DNA of 64,000 nucleotides from an uncultured Anaeroplasmataceae bacterium (GTDB lineage Bacteria > Bacillota_I > Bacilli_A > Acholeplasmatales > Anaeroplasmataceae), in assembly GCA_934229785.1 (NCBI GenBank), contig CAKQEA010000008.1, forward strand, positions 22,070 through 86,069, given 5' to 3'. The notes below the pieces were generated by a model that saw nothing but the letters and a program-made list of their open reading frames with translations, made no database searches and was not told the DNA's origin. This document shows, piece after piece, positions 35,183 to 45,000 of the stretch. Every line of letters begins with the position of its first letter. The first letter of the stretch is position 1. The position numbers and the translations under genes are program-made.

Positions 35183-36349
35183 TTATTTAACTCTTAAAAT
35201 CATACATTTTAAATATAGTTGCTCCTCTGATTGGAGCAATGCTGGATGATCAGGAGATTGAATTCTAAAATCTAAAAATTGAACAGTCCTTTTAGCATCA
35301 TGTGCAGCCTCATTAACCATCTGCATAAATAAATTAGGAGTCATATGCTGAGAACAACTAAAAGTTAATAAATATCCACCAGACTTAATAATTTTCATAG
35401 CAGTCATATTAATCTCTTTATAACCACGATATGCCTTCTTTAAAGATTCCTTATTCTTAGAAAATGCTGGGGGATCTAGGACAATAACATCATACTTATC
35501 CTTAACATCATCGCTATGTAAATAATCAAAAACATCAACACATTTAGCCTCTAGCTGGCTAAAGCCATTTATTTTAGCATTGTTTAAAATCTCATCACAG
35601 GCTCTTTTAGAAATATCGCAGGCATCAACATGCTTAGCACCATATTTACATGCATGCAAGGCAAATCCACCAACATTAGAAAAAGCATCTAACACTACCT
35701 TATTTTTGGCATACAATCTTAAAATATCTCTATTTAACTTTTGATCTAAAAAATAACCAGTTTTTTGACCATTTTCCATATCAACAATGAAATGAATACC
35801 ATCCTCTTCAACTAAAACTCTAGGATCAAATTCACCATATAGGTATCCCTTTGTTTGTTTTAGACCTTCTTTTTCTCTTACTGGCATATCACTACGCTCA
35901 TAAATACCCTTGCAGCCTGTTAATTCTACTAAAATTTCTACAATATCCTGTTTTATCATATCCATACCTAAAGACATAAATTGTACAGATAAATAATCAC
36001 CATACTTATCAACAACAAGACCAGGTAAATAATCAGCCTCACTAAAAACAAGGCGGGTTGCATTCCAACCTAAATTTTTTCTATGTGATATCGCATATTC
36101 TATTCTTTTTTTAAAGAATTCTTTATCAATAACCTCACCTTCATCTAAAGATAAAATTCTAACCATTATCTTAGACGAAGTATTTAAAAATCCATAGGCA
36201 ACAAATTTATGATCAAAAGTATAAACACTACATACCTTACCATTTTCTATAGTACCTTCAAAATTTATTATTTCATTATTAAATACCCATGGATAACCAT
36301 TTAAAATATTTATTTCTTCATTCTTATTTAATATTATCTTTAACATCAT
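35183..36349 (-). CDS. rlmI: RlmI-like 23S rRNA (cytosine-C5) methyltransferase
   Basis: This is a SAM-dependent methyltransferase of the RlmI/COG1092 family, which methylates C1962 of 23S rRNA in E. coli. An N-terminal PUA-like domain (ILNGYPWVFNNEI) precedes a central EEL-type domain. The Rossmann methyltransferase shows VLDAFSNVGGFALHACKYGA for SAM binding, LDPPAFSK, and SCSQHM with the catalytic cysteine. The 388-residue length is typical. Its ATG overlaps the stop of the upstream gene by four bases (ATGA), so the two are translationally coupled. The exact target nucleotide is inferred from the family. Confidence 0.9.
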   Translation of the reverse strand: MMLKIILNKNEEINILNGYPWVFNNEIINFEGTIENGKVCSVYTFDHKFVAYGFLNTSSKIMVRILSLDEGEVIDKEFFKKRIEYAISHRKNLGWNATRLVFSEADYLPGLVVDKYGDYLSVQFMSLGMDMIKQDIVEILVELTGCKGIYERSDMPVREKEGLKQTKGYLYGEFDPRVLVEEDGIHFIVDMENGQKTGYFLDQKLNRDILRLYAKNKVVLDAFSNVGGFALHACKYGAKHVDACDISKRACDEILNNAKINGFSQLEAKCVDVFDYLHSDDVKDKYDVIVLDPPAFSKNKESLKKAYRGYKEINMTAMKIIKSGGYLLTFSCSQHMTPNLFMQMVNEAAHDAKRTVQFLDFRIQSPDHPALLQSEEQLYLKCMILRVK

Positions 36350-36855
36350 TTCACCATTCTCTCGACATACTCCAAATAATTTCTAGCCTTGTTTGTTAAA
36401 ACGCTATAGCCATAATAAGCTAATATTTCACGATATAGACTCTCATTATTTAAGCCATTATTTAAATACTCTTTAGTTAAAATAGCTAGCTCCTGATAAG
36501 CAATATCATATATTTGGCGTTCATAACCAATACGAATAAACTTAGGCATAAAAATACCATCCTCTGGCCAATAAACCTTATCATACAAATTATCTGTTAC
36601 AGGAAATTTCCCCTCATTTAATAAACGCATAATTATATCAAAAGCTTTATCACTAATTTTTTTAACACCAAATGCCTCTCTTAGTCTTACCTTGATTAAA
36701 TTTAGGGTAATAGGTGCTTCAGTATTAATAATCGCACTTAAAGTATATCTTAAATCATTTATAGTTTGAATATCCTCATCATATAATTTATCAAGTGAAA
36801 TAGGTATCATTTCATTACAAACCAAATAAGGCATTGTTCTTACATTAATTTCCAT
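36346..36855 (-). CDS. stand-alone DUF3320-like protein
   Basis: In this 169-residue protein, the central segment AIINTEAPITLNLIKVRLREAFGVKKISDKAFDI, read as two adjoining pieces, matches the pattern of DUF3320. That domain normally sits at the C-terminus of large DNA2/NAM7-type helicases; here it stands alone. The rest is helical, with a C-terminal ARNYLEYVERM. GGAGG precedes the ATG by four bases. Coupling to rlmI suggests a nucleic-acid-related role, but this is only context. The domain call is moderately sure; the function is unknown. Confidence 0.5.
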   Translation of the reverse strand: MEINVRTMPYLVCNEMIPISLDKLYDEDIQTINDLRYTLSAIINTEAPITLNLIKVRLREAFGVKKISDKAFDIIMRLLNEGKFPVTDNLYDKVYWPEDGIFMPKFIRIGYERQIYDIAYQELAILTKEYLNNGLNNESLYREILAYYGYSVLTNKARNYLEYVERMVK

Positions 36856-36930
36856 AAAGCCTCCAAAAATTCTATATAACAGTATTATAAATATATTTTA
36901 TAATATTAGCTTAAAAAAACAAAGAAAAAT

Positions 36931-36951
36931 GAACAATATTAAGCATTGTCC
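36931..36951 (-). terminator. terminator of the GGDEF gene
   Basis: GGACAAT pairs with ATTGTTC on the minus strand, followed by a long T-rich tract. Confidence 0.7.
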
Positions 36952-36958
36952 AAATTAT

Positions 36959-37756
36959 TTACTTTTGATGAAGCTTTGTTCTACGTTTATCAGCATACAT
37001 ATAGCTATCAACAATAGAAATTGCATCATCATAATTGTTAACTTCGGAAAAATGCTTATATCCCATTGCCACACTATCATTTAAAATATTCTTAAACTCA
37101 ATAGATAAATTCAAAAAATCGCTACAATTAATATCTGTTGTAATAACTAAAAATTCATCTCCACCCATTCTAAAAACATTAGAAGTAGGATAATAATTGT
37201 TAATTTTCTTAACTAAATCAACAATAGCTTCATCACCTTTTAAATGTCCCTTAGTATCATTAATCTTTTTTAAATTGTTAATATCAAAAAGAGTAATTCC
37301 AATATTAAACTTAGTTGCACTTAACTCAAATTGTTTCAAATAAAACCTATTATAAGCACCTGTTAAAAAATCTTTTGTTGCCATCTCAGTAATTTTTTCA
37401 ATTGAATTTATATCGTTATTCATAACCTCATGAATAAAGAAACCACATAAATCATCTGCAATAGGAAATGTTTCAATTTTTATTTTTCTATCCTGAACTG
37501 CATCATTAGCTTCAATAGTAACACTTTTCTTATACTTTACTGTATTACCAAAGCCATTAAACCAAGTATCCTCACCATTAACAAAATGCTTTAAGAAATT
37601 AGAGCCAATTAGTTCACGAGAACTAACACCTAAATAAATACCTAATGCCCTATTAACATAAATGTAAGTAAAATCATAACATTTCCCATCTTTAAAAATA
37701 GGCTTTATAATCGCAAGAGGCTTAGGATATTCATCAAAAACATATCCAATATCCAT
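36959..37756 (-). CDS. PAS-GGDEF diguanylate cyclase
   Basis: This enzyme is predicted to make c-di-GMP. A PAS-like sensor occupies residues ~10-115 (VNRALGIYLGVSSRELIG), followed by a GGDEF domain with FDINNLKKIND, KGD and an intact RMGGDEF (GGDEF at 198-202). It ends in YADKRRTK, the usual last helix. There is no membrane segment, so it is cytosolic, and no RxxD inhibitory site sits five residues before GGDEF. It is the only protein in the window with an intact cyclase motif, which makes it the natural counterpart of the phosphodiesterase at 12-14.5 kb and a potential source of signal for the riboswitch at 28.9 kb. It is monocistronic with its own terminator. Confidence 0.9.
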   Translation of the reverse strand: MDIGYVFDEYPKPLAIIKPIFKDGKCYDFTYIYVNRALGIYLGVSSRELIGSNFLKHFVNGEDTWFNGFGNTVKYKKSVTIEANDAVQDRKIKIETFPIADDLCGFFIHEVMNNDINSIEKITEMATKDFLTGAYNRFYLKQFELSATKFNIGITLFDINNLKKINDTKGHLKGDEAIVDLVKKINNYYPTSNVFRMGGDEFLVITTDINCSDFLNLSIEFKNILNDSVAMGYKHFSEVNNYDDAISIVDSYMYADKRRTKLHQK

Positions 37757-37846
37757 ACTATCACCATCACTTCAAATCGTTACTCTATAGTTTAATTGTA
37801 ACACATAATCATTTAAAGTATAGAAAAATTTAAAAAATTAAAGAAA

Positions 37847-37866
37847 AAAGACTCCAACGAGTCTTT
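37847..37866 (-). terminator. terminator of the FAD oxidoreductase gene
   Basis: AAAGACTC and GAGTCTTT form the stem around CAAC. It overlaps the stop codon region and is followed by T-rich sequence on the minus strand. Confidence 0.75.
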
Positions 37867-39277
37867 ATTTAATCCTATTTGCTATTTCACGAGCTACAAA
37901 AACACCATTAGCACCAGCCTGAGCAAGACCACGAGTTAAACCAGCACCATCACCACCAACATATAACCCTTTGATTTTTGTTTCAAAATTATTATCAATT
38001 TCAGGACGTGCTGAGTAAAATTTAGCCTCAACTCCATAAAATAATGTATGCTCGTTAGCTATACCTGGAGTTACATGATCTAATGCTTCAATCATCTCAA
38101 TAATTGATTTCATTGTATTATATGGCAAAACAAGCCCTAAATCGCCTGGAACTGCCTCTTTAAGTGAGGGCTTAACAAAGCCCTCATCAATTCTTTTTTG
38201 AGTACTTCTTCTACCTTTAACAATATCACCATATCTTTGGACAATAATACTTCCACATGATAATTCATTAGCTAGACGTGAAACCTGATGCGCATATTCA
38301 TTTGGCAAATCAAATGGATCTGAAAACTTATGGGAAACAAGAAGTGCAAAATTTGTGTTGTGACTGCCAAGCCTTTTATCAGCATAGGCATGACCGTTAG
38401 CAAGCATTGTACCACTATGATTTTCTACAACGACATGACCACTTGGATTTGAACAAAATGTTCTAACAACTGTACCAACTGATGTTCTATATAAAAACTT
38501 ACCCTCATAAAGATTTTTATTTATTTCTTCCATAATAACATCATTAGTTTCAACGCGAACACCAATATCAACCTGATTATTTTTCATAGCAATATCATTT
38601 TTCTTACAAATATCTTCAAGCCAAGTCGAACCATCTCTACCTACAGCTAAAAATACAAAATTAGAAGATATTTCTTCTCCATTTTTTAAAATAACACCAC
38701 AAGCCTTGCCATCATTAACAACAACATCTAAAACCTCAGTTTTAAACATCATATCAATTTTAGGCTTTAAGTCCTCAAACATTCTTTTTAAAATTTCTAA
38801 ATTATTTTCAGTTCCTAAATGTCTAACCTGTGAGCGTAATAGCTTTAAGCCAACTGCTAAGCCTTTTCTTTCAATCTCACGAATTTTATCAGTGTTCGGA
38901 TCAGTTATTTCTGTTGTTGCTCCAAATTTTAAATTAATAGAATCAACATATTTTATTAAATCAAGTACAACATCATCATCTAAATAATCAGTCATCCAAC
39001 CGCCAAATTCAGTTGTAATATTAAATTTGCCATCCGAAAATGCTCCAGCCCCACCAAAGCCATTAGTAATAGAACAAGCTGGATTACAGCCACTATGTCC
39101 ATCCTTATTTATTGGACATTTTTTTATTTTATGCTCATTTACAGGACAATGTCTATTATAAATATCATGTCCCTTATCAATTAACAAAACACGTAAATTT
39201 GGATTTTTGATCATCAGCTCATAAGAACAAAAAATACCAGCCGGACCAGCTCCAACAATTATACAATCATACTTCAT
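37865..39277 (-). CDS. FAD-dependent oxidoreductase (COG2509-type)
   Basis: This 470-residue flavoprotein has an N-terminal dinucleotide fold (CIIVGAGPAGIFCSYEL), a cysteine-containing segment CPVNEHKIKKCPINKDGHSGC, and the GFGGAGAFSDGKFN signature of the COG2509 family (NAD- or FAD-utilising dehydrogenases of unknown substrate). It ends with GLYVGGDGAGLTRGLAQAGANG for FAD binding. A TTG at 39289 lies inside the Shine-Dalgarno; the ATG at 39277, six bases after GGAGG, is the better start. A hairpin (39296-39316) separates it from the upstream DUF2188 gene. No substrate can be named. Confidence 0.85.
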   Translation of the reverse strand: MKYDCIIVGAGPAGIFCSYELMIKNPNLRVLLIDKGHDIYNRHCPVNEHKIKKCPINKDGHSGCNPACSITNGFGGAGAFSDGKFNITTEFGGWMTDYLDDDVVLDLIKYVDSINLKFGATTEITDPNTDKIREIERKGLAVGLKLLRSQVRHLGTENNLEILKRMFEDLKPKIDMMFKTEVLDVVVNDGKACGVILKNGEEISSNFVFLAVGRDGSTWLEDICKKNDIAMKNNQVDIGVRVETNDVIMEEINKNLYEGKFLYRTSVGTVVRTFCSNPSGHVVVENHSGTMLANGHAYADKRLGSHNTNFALLVSHKFSDPFDLPNEYAHQVSRLANELSCGSIIVQRYGDIVKGRRSTQKRIDEGFVKPSLKEAVPGDLGLVLPYNTMKSIIEMIEALDHVTPGIANEHTLFYGVEAKFYSARPEIDNNFETKIKGLYVGGDGAGLTRGLAQAGANGVFVAREIANRIK

Positions 39278-39295
39278 AAATACCTCCAATTAAAA

Positions 39296-39316
39296 GGGCA
39301 ATGCATTGCATTACCC
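39296..39316 (-). terminator. hairpin after the DUF2188 gene
   Basis: GGGTAATGCA pairs with TGCATTGCCC, followed by CTTTTAATT on the minus strand. It probably reduces read-through into the oxidoreductase gene. Confidence 0.6.
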
Positions 39317-39322
39317 ATTTAA

Positions 39323-39673
39323 CTAATATCTTCTAATTTTTCCATCTAATCCATGTAATAAAACATAGCTTCCATCCTCTTTGTTTTTACAAAGAGTTTT
39401 AGCATATTCTAATGCCTCGGCCTGTGTTTTAAAAAGCTTAATAACCTTATTAGATCCTTGAATAAATACCTTCCATTCTCTACCTTCATTGTCACGCTTT
39501 GAAACATGATAACAAGTCTTACCACCAATTTTCTTATCTATTGGTGCTTGAGCAACAATAGGTTTTGTCGTGTCAACACGCTTAACCTTTGTAGTCTTCT
39601 TTTCAGGTTGCTGAGCCATCACAGGCTTTGATGTATCAACCATTTTTGTTTTTGTTTCAATTTTCTCTGCCAT
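39323..39673 (-). CDS. DUF2188-domain small protein
   Basis: This 116-residue soluble protein contains two imperfect repeats near the N-terminus (KMVDTSKPVMAQ and RVDTTKPIVAQ). After these, the DUF2188 motif YHVSKRDNEGREWKVF, then NKVIKLFKTQAEALEYAKTL, spans residues ~55-105. In other bacteria the domain is short, and its function is unknown. The ATG at 39673 follows GGGGG by seven bases; an upstream in-frame TTG at 39703 is rejected. It is monocistronic and likely well expressed. Confidence 0.75.
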   Translation of the reverse strand: MAEKIETKTKMVDTSKPVMAQQPEKKTTKVKRVDTTKPIVAQAPIDKKIGGKTCYHVSKRDNEGREWKVFIQGSNKVIKLFKTQAEALEYAKTLCKNKEDGSYVLLHGLDGKIRRY

Positions 39674-39757
39674 TTTAATACCCCCATTTATTAAATTATA
39701 CAATTTAATAAATTCTTTGTAAATTAATATTTTAAATTAAATATTTAAGAATTAACG

Positions 39758-42700
39758 TTAAGAATTCAATATTTCATCAAAATATTGACAAATTTCTTTT
39801 ACAAAAACATCCTTATCTCTTGCTTGAACCTCAAGTAAAAATCTAATTTCTAAATTTTTAAATGTAAGATTAATTGTTTTATATTTTTCAGCAACAGTAA
39901 ATAGCTTAGTTCCATCAAGAAGATGGCTTCCCTCCTCTGTAACTATAAATGTCCAATATCTTCTATCAGTCTTATCAATTTTATAAATGTTAAGCTTCTT
40001 ACAATAAACCTTTAAAAGCTTTTCATACATATACATTAATAAATCACCATCAACATTACCAAATCGATCCTCAAGCTCAGCAATTAGCTCATTCATTTGA
40101 GCAATTGACTCTAATTTGTCAATACGCTTGTGAACATAAATTCTAGCATCATCATTATTAATATAGCTTGTCTTAATAGTCCTATTAGCCAAAGGTTGGT
40201 TTAAAGAGGCATCAATCTTTTTAGGCTTTTCATCTACAATCAGAGGATTCTTTTTCTTATTAATCTCTTCATCTAAAATCTTTAAATAAACATCAATACC
40301 GACAGATTCAACAAAACCAGACTGCTCCTCACCTAAAATATCACCAGACCCACGAATAGATAAATCTCTCATTGCAATTTTAAAGCCACTACCAAGTTCA
40401 TTAAATTCTTTAATAGTTTCAAGACGCTTTTCAGCTGTTTCTGATAAAATCTTTCTTGGCTCATACATCAAATAAGCATAAGCAATTTTATTACTTCTAC
40501 CAACACGACCACGAATTTGATACATTTGAGATAATCCTAATTTATCAGCATCATGAATGATCAAAGTATTAGTATCTGGCATATCAATACCTGTTTCAAT
40601 GATAGTCGTACAAAGTAAAACATTATATTCTTTATCTATAAATTTTGAAATAACATCCTCAAGCTGATCCTTACTAAGCCTACCATGTCCTACAGCAATC
40701 TTTGCCTCAGGAACAAGTGAGTGAAGCTTAGATGCCATTTGTTCAATTGAATCAACATAATTATATAAATAGAAAACCTGACCACCACGCGCAAGCTCAC
40801 GCTCAATCGCATCGGTAATAATTCTATCATTACGTTCAATAACATAGGTTTGAATTGGATATCTATTCTTAGGTGGTGTTTCAATCATAGACAAATCCTT
40901 AATTCCCATAACAGACATTTGAAGTGTTCTAGGAATTGGTGTTGCTGATAAGGTTATACAATCAACATTAACCTTTAGCTCTTTTATCTTTTCCTTATGA
41001 GTAACACCAAATCTTTGTTCCTCATCAACTATTAATAACCCCAAATCCTTATATTTAATTTCAGGTGATAAAACACGATGAGTACCTACAATCACATCTA
41101 CTCCACCCTTACTTAAATCCTCAATAATATTTTTTTGTTGTTTTAAAGGAACAAAACGAGATAACAATTCTACTCTTATTCCATATTTTTCCATTCTTGA
41201 TTTAAAGGTTAAATAATGCTGACGAGCAAGAATAGTTGTAGGAGCAAGCATACATACCTGCTTACCACCATACACAGCCTTAAAAGCTGCACGTAAGGCC
41301 ACCTCAGTTTTACCATAACCAACATCACCGCAAACCAATCTATCCATAGGACGAGGAGACTCCATATCATGCTTAATCGCATCTACTGCCTTTTTTTGAT
41401 CTGGTGTCAATTCATACTTAAACTCAGACTCAAATTCAAGCTGCTCAGGACAATCAGGTGGAAATTCAAAGCCCTTAGCCTTACTACGTTCAGCATATAT
41501 AGCAATAAGCTTATCAGAAATATCATGAACTCTTTTTCTAACCTTTGCTTTAGTTCTTGCCCATTGAGTACCACCAATTTCATGAAGCTTAATACCTTCA
41601 ACATCGCTAGAAGCATATTTCATAATTGAAGATATTTGCTCAAGAGGTATATATAATCCTGTATTATTCGCATACATTATATACAAAAAATCTCTTTCAA
41701 CATCTCCAGATTTCAAGGTTTTAATACCTAAATATTTACCAACACCATGATCATAATGAACAACATAATCCCCAATACATAGCTCATCATATTTTGAAAT
41801 CTTAATAGCATTTTTATAAATTGATTTATATTTAACCTTTCTAGGCTGATACTCTATTTCAAAAATAGATTGCTCATTAAGTAAAATATAACTTTCATAT
41901 AATAAATCAAAGGCCGGATAATAACCATTTATAACATTAATAGAATTAATTTTAACATCAGATAAATCACTAATCTTATTTAAAAATAAATTATTTTCAC
42001 TTAAATAATCCTCAAGCCTTTTTAATCTATCCTGATTATTAATTGCCAAAAGAAGAATCTTCTTATTTTTAAGCTTAATTATATCATTTAAAATCAGCTT
42101 TTGATTGGCCTTATATGGTTCAATAGCCTTAGCAAAAACCTCATAATCAGCCCTACCTAAGCCTCTTAACCCCTCAATTAAAACATTTCCCTTTTCTAAA
42201 ATGACATTAAAATCATTAAACATCCTCATATGAGCTAAAGAATAGCCACCTATTCTTCCACAATACTCGTTTAAATCTAAAACTAAATGCTCATATACCT
42301 CACTTGCCTTAACAACATCTATAAAATAAATTCTTTTGTTAGTTGAAAAATCAAACAAAGTAGAAAGCTTTTCTTCAAAAAAGCCCAAATATCTACCTAA
42401 TGTATCTAATGACTTATGTCCCTGTAATTTATCTAAATCTGATTTGAAGGTTTGTTCTTCAATTTCTGAAAGCTTAAAATTATCCATAAAAGATAAAATT
42501 TTATTTTTAGCAAATTCGAACTCTCTATCATTATAAATAAATTCACTAACAGGCAAAATTCTAACATTGCTAATAGTTGAAATTGAACGCTGAGATTCAC
42601 TATTAAATTCCTTAATAGTATCAATTTCATCACCAAAAAAATCAAGTCTAACTGGATTAGTATAACCAAGTGGAAAAATATCAACAATAGATCCACGTTT

Positions 42701-43207
42701 AGAAAACTGTCCTGTTTTAACAGTAGTAAAGGTAGGCTCATAACCAAGCTTAACTAAATTATTACAAAGAACAGTAATATCATATGATTCACCCAACTTA
42801 AATTCGTAAAAGCTATCAAGCCATTTACTAGGATTCATTTCATATTTAATTGCACCATGAATATTAGTAACAACAACCTTCTTTTCTCCTTGAAGTAGAG
42901 TATAAAGAGTTTGAATTCTTTCATATAAAAAATCACCAGTTGCCGCAACCATCTCAGCCGAAACAAGCTCATCAGCAGGGAAAAATAAAACATCCTCCTC
43001 ATTCATAAAGCCAACTAAAGAATCATAGTATTTTTGAGCCTGATATAAATTTGGTAAGCATACAAAAATGCTTTTATTTGATGTATAAAAATCACTAGCT
43101 ATAAGCATTTGATTATACTCATCACATGAATCAGCAAGTCTTATCTTATCTTTATTTAAAATATTAGAAACACTATCTAATTTAGAAAAATATTCATATA
43201 GGTTCAA
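39758..43207 (-). CDS. mfd: transcription-repair coupling factor
   Basis: Mfd removes RNA polymerase stalled at DNA damage and recruits UvrA. The 1149-residue length is normal. An N-terminal UvrB-like part (SKRGSIVDIFPLG) is followed by the CarD-like RNAP-interaction domain (ELCIGDYVVHYDHGVGKYLGI). The RecG-like translocase shows Walker A GDVGYGKTEVALRAAF, Walker B DEEQRFGV, TLSATPIPRTL and QIRGRVGRSNK, with a C-terminal TRCF domain last. The start is a TTG at 43207 with GAGGTG six bases upstream; no in-frame ATG fits better. The preceding gene pth ends in its own terminator. Confidence 0.97.
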   Translation of the reverse strand: MNLYEYFSKLDSVSNILNKDKIRLADSCDEYNQMLIASDFYTSNKSIFVCLPNLYQAQKYYDSLVGFMNEEDVLFFPADELVSAEMVAATGDFLYERIQTLYTLLQGEKKVVVTNIHGAIKYEMNPSKWLDSFYEFKLGESYDITVLCNNLVKLGYEPTFTTVKTGQFSKRGSIVDIFPLGYTNPVRLDFFGDEIDTIKEFNSESQRSISTISNVRILPVSEFIYNDREFEFAKNKILSFMDNFKLSEIEEQTFKSDLDKLQGHKSLDTLGRYLGFFEEKLSTLFDFSTNKRIYFIDVVKASEVYEHLVLDLNEYCGRIGGYSLAHMRMFNDFNVILEKGNVLIEGLRGLGRADYEVFAKAIEPYKANQKLILNDIIKLKNKKILLLAINNQDRLKRLEDYLSENNLFLNKISDLSDVKINSINVINGYYPAFDLLYESYILLNEQSIFEIEYQPRKVKYKSIYKNAIKISKYDELCIGDYVVHYDHGVGKYLGIKTLKSGDVERDFLYIMYANNTGLYIPLEQISSIMKYASSDVEGIKLHEIGGTQWARTKAKVRKRVHDISDKLIAIYAERSKAKGFEFPPDCPEQLEFESEFKYELTPDQKKAVDAIKHDMESPRPMDRLVCGDVGYGKTEVALRAAFKAVYGGKQVCMLAPTTILARQHYLTFKSRMEKYGIRVELLSRFVPLKQQKNIIEDLSKGGVDVIVGTHRVLSPEIKYKDLGLLIVDEEQRFGVTHKEKIKELKVNVDCITLSATPIPRTLQMSVMGIKDLSMIETPPKNRYPIQTYVIERNDRIITDAIERELARGGQVFYLYNYVDSIEQMASKLHSLVPEAKIAVGHGRLSKDQLEDVISKFIDKEYNVLLCTTIIETGIDMPDTNTLIIHDADKLGLSQMYQIRGRVGRSNKIAYAYLMYEPRKILSETAEKRLETIKEFNELGSGFKIAMRDLSIRGSGDILGEEQSGFVESVGIDVYLKILDEEINKKKNPLIVDEKPKKIDASLNQPLANRTIKTSYINNDDARIYVHKRIDKLESIAQMNELIAELEDRFGNVDGDLLMYMYEKLLKVYCKKLNIYKIDKTDRRYWTFIVTEEGSHLLDGTKLFTVAEKYKTINLTFKNLEIRFLLEVQARDKDVFVKEICQYFDEILNS

Positions 43208-43294
43208 AATAACACCTCTTTTAAAGTAATTACATAATTATTATATTAATATAAACAATTGTCAAATCAAGACAAAATTTAAAACAAAAGCTAA

Positions 43295-43318
43295 AAACTA
43301 TAGCAAAAGCTATAGTTT
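43295..43318 (-). terminator. terminator after pth
   Basis: AAACTATAGC pairs with GCTATAGTTT around four bases, followed by T-rich sequence on the minus strand. Confidence 0.8.
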
Positions 43319-43323
43319 CTAAA

Positions 43324-43890
43324 TTACTTATTTGAATATAACGAAGCAATCTTAACAAAAGGAACATCATTAATAAAATCCTCAATTGCTAAAATTGCCT
43401 TATCAAAGGATGGCTCAAGAAATAAAATTTCATCAGCTGTAAATTTTTTTAAAACCCAATCAACAACCGCAATATTTTTATCTCTATCAATACCAAGCTT
43501 AATTCTTTTATATTCCTCAGTTTTTAAATGCATGGAAATATTCTTATGACCATTATGACCTCCAGCACTACCCTTATCTCTTAATCTAACCCTACCTAGC
43601 TTAGAATCAAGATCATCGGATATAACAAGAATATCATTAACATCAATTTTGTAAAACTGCATAACCTTGATTACACTTTCACCACTCAAATTCATGTATG
43701 TCATAGGCTTTAATAAAATAGCCTTATTTCCATCCATATTAATAGTTGAAACCATACCCTTAAACTTAGGCTCTAAAGAAAATGTAAGATTATGTTTATT
43801 AGCAAAACGATCTAAAGTCATAAAACCCATATTGTGACGAGTATTTTCATACTCGCTACCTGGATTTCCTAAACCTACAATTAACTTCAT
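43324..43890 (-). CDS. pth: peptidyl-tRNA hydrolase
   Basis: Pth releases peptides from stalled peptidyl-tRNA. The start MKLIVGLGNPGSEYENTRHNMGF contains the catalytic His of the RHN motif and the substrate Asn. KPMTYMNLSG, DDLD and GSAGGHNGHK (tRNA-binding) follow in family order. The length of 188 residues is normal. It starts three bases after the prs stop, a common prs-pth arrangement in Bacilli. Confidence 0.97.
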   Translation of the reverse strand: MKLIVGLGNPGSEYENTRHNMGFMTLDRFANKHNLTFSLEPKFKGMVSTINMDGNKAILLKPMTYMNLSGESVIKVMQFYKIDVNDILVISDDLDSKLGRVRLRDKGSAGGHNGHKNISMHLKTEEYKRIKLGIDRDKNIAVVDWVLKKFTADEILFLEPSFDKAILAIEDFINDVPFVKIASLYSNK

Positions 43891-43893
43891 TTA

Positions 43894-44877
43894 TTATAAT
43901 AATTCTCTCTTAGTCTTATCGTATGTATAAGTAAATAAACCTGATAGTGGTTCATCTGATAAAATTCTTAAAATACCATGACCTAATAGCTGACCAACTG
44001 ATAAAACAGTAATCTTATCAATCTTCTTTTCAGGTGCAAGCTTAATAGTATTAGTAATAATCATTTCCTTTAAAACTGAATTTTGAATTCTTTCAATTGC
44101 TGGACCTGATAATACACCATGAGTAACTGCTGCATATACCTCTTTAGCACCTGCATCAATTAATGCCTTTGCACCAATAGTTAAAGTACCTGCAGTATCA
44201 CACATATCATCTACCATAACGCATGTCTTACCCTTAACATCACCGATAATATTCATAACCTCTGCTTTATTAGGCTCTGGACGACGCTTATCAATAATCG
44301 CAATAGTTGTATCTAATACCTTTGCATACTCACGAGCACGCGTAGTTCCACCATGATCTGGTGATACAACAACAACATTTTCTAAATTTTTATCCATTAA
44401 ATAATTACAAATGATAGGTAAACCCATAAAATTATCTACTGGAATATCAAAGAATCCTTGTTCCTGTGCAGCATGAATATCCATAGTTATAACACGATCA
44501 GCACCTGCAACCTGAAGTAAATCAGCAACAAGCTTAGCTGAAATAGGCTGACGGCTTCTAGCCTTACGATCCTGACGGCTATATCCGTAATATGGAATAA
44601 CTAAATTAATAGTTTTTGCAGATGCTCTCTTTAAAGCATCACACATAATAAGTAATTCCATTAAATGATCATTAACTGGAGCTGAAGTTGGTTGAATAAC
44701 AAATACATGATGACCACGAACAGTTTCATTAATTTGAACATTAATTTCACCATCAGCAAAATGAAGTACATCACAGCTTGAAAGTGGAATACCAATTGAA
44801 TCACAAATTTCATTTGCTAACTCAACATTTGAGCTTAAGCTAAAAATCTTTACTTTTTTTCCTAATAAAATAGACAT
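43894..44877 (-). CDS. prs: ribose-phosphate pyrophosphokinase
   Basis: This enzyme makes PRPP from ribose-5-phosphate and ATP for nucleotide, His and Trp synthesis. The class I signatures are present: [31 protein letters not shown] in the catalytic loop, VVSPDHGG, and the PRPP-binding [11 protein letters not shown]. The length of 327 residues fits. The ATG has GGGAGG upstream, and an extended -10 promoter lies at 44931. Confidence 0.97.
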   Translation of the reverse strand: MSILLGKKVKIFSLSSNVELANEICDSIGIPLSSCDVLHFADGEINVQINETVRGHHVFVIQPTSAPVNDHLMELLIMCDALKRASAKTINLVIPYYGYSRQDRKARSRQPISAKLVADLLQVAGADRVITMDIHAAQEQGFFDIPVDNFMGLPIICNYLMDKNLENVVVVSPDHGGTTRAREYAKVLDTTIAIIDKRRPEPNKAEVMNIIGDVKGKTCVMVDDMCDTAGTLTIGAKALIDAGAKEVYAAVTHGVLSGPAIERIQNSVLKEMIITNTIKLAPEKKIDKITVLSVGQLLGHGILRILSDEPLSGLFTYTYDKTKRELL

Positions 44878-44930
44878 GAGAATAATTTCCTCCCGTATAT
44901 ATTTAATTAAATAATTATTTCTCCTAGACT

Positions 44931-44939
44931 ATTATATCA
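44931..44939 (-). promoter_or_regulatory. extended -10 promoter of prs-pth
   Basis: TGATATAAT on the minus strand (TATAAT 44931-44936) lies about 55 bases before the prs ATG. No good -35 box was found. Confidence 0.55.
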
Positions 44940-45000
44940 CAGAAAAAAAATAATAAAAGAGAAAGTATAAACTAAAATGAACTTAAAAAAAGTCGAAATA

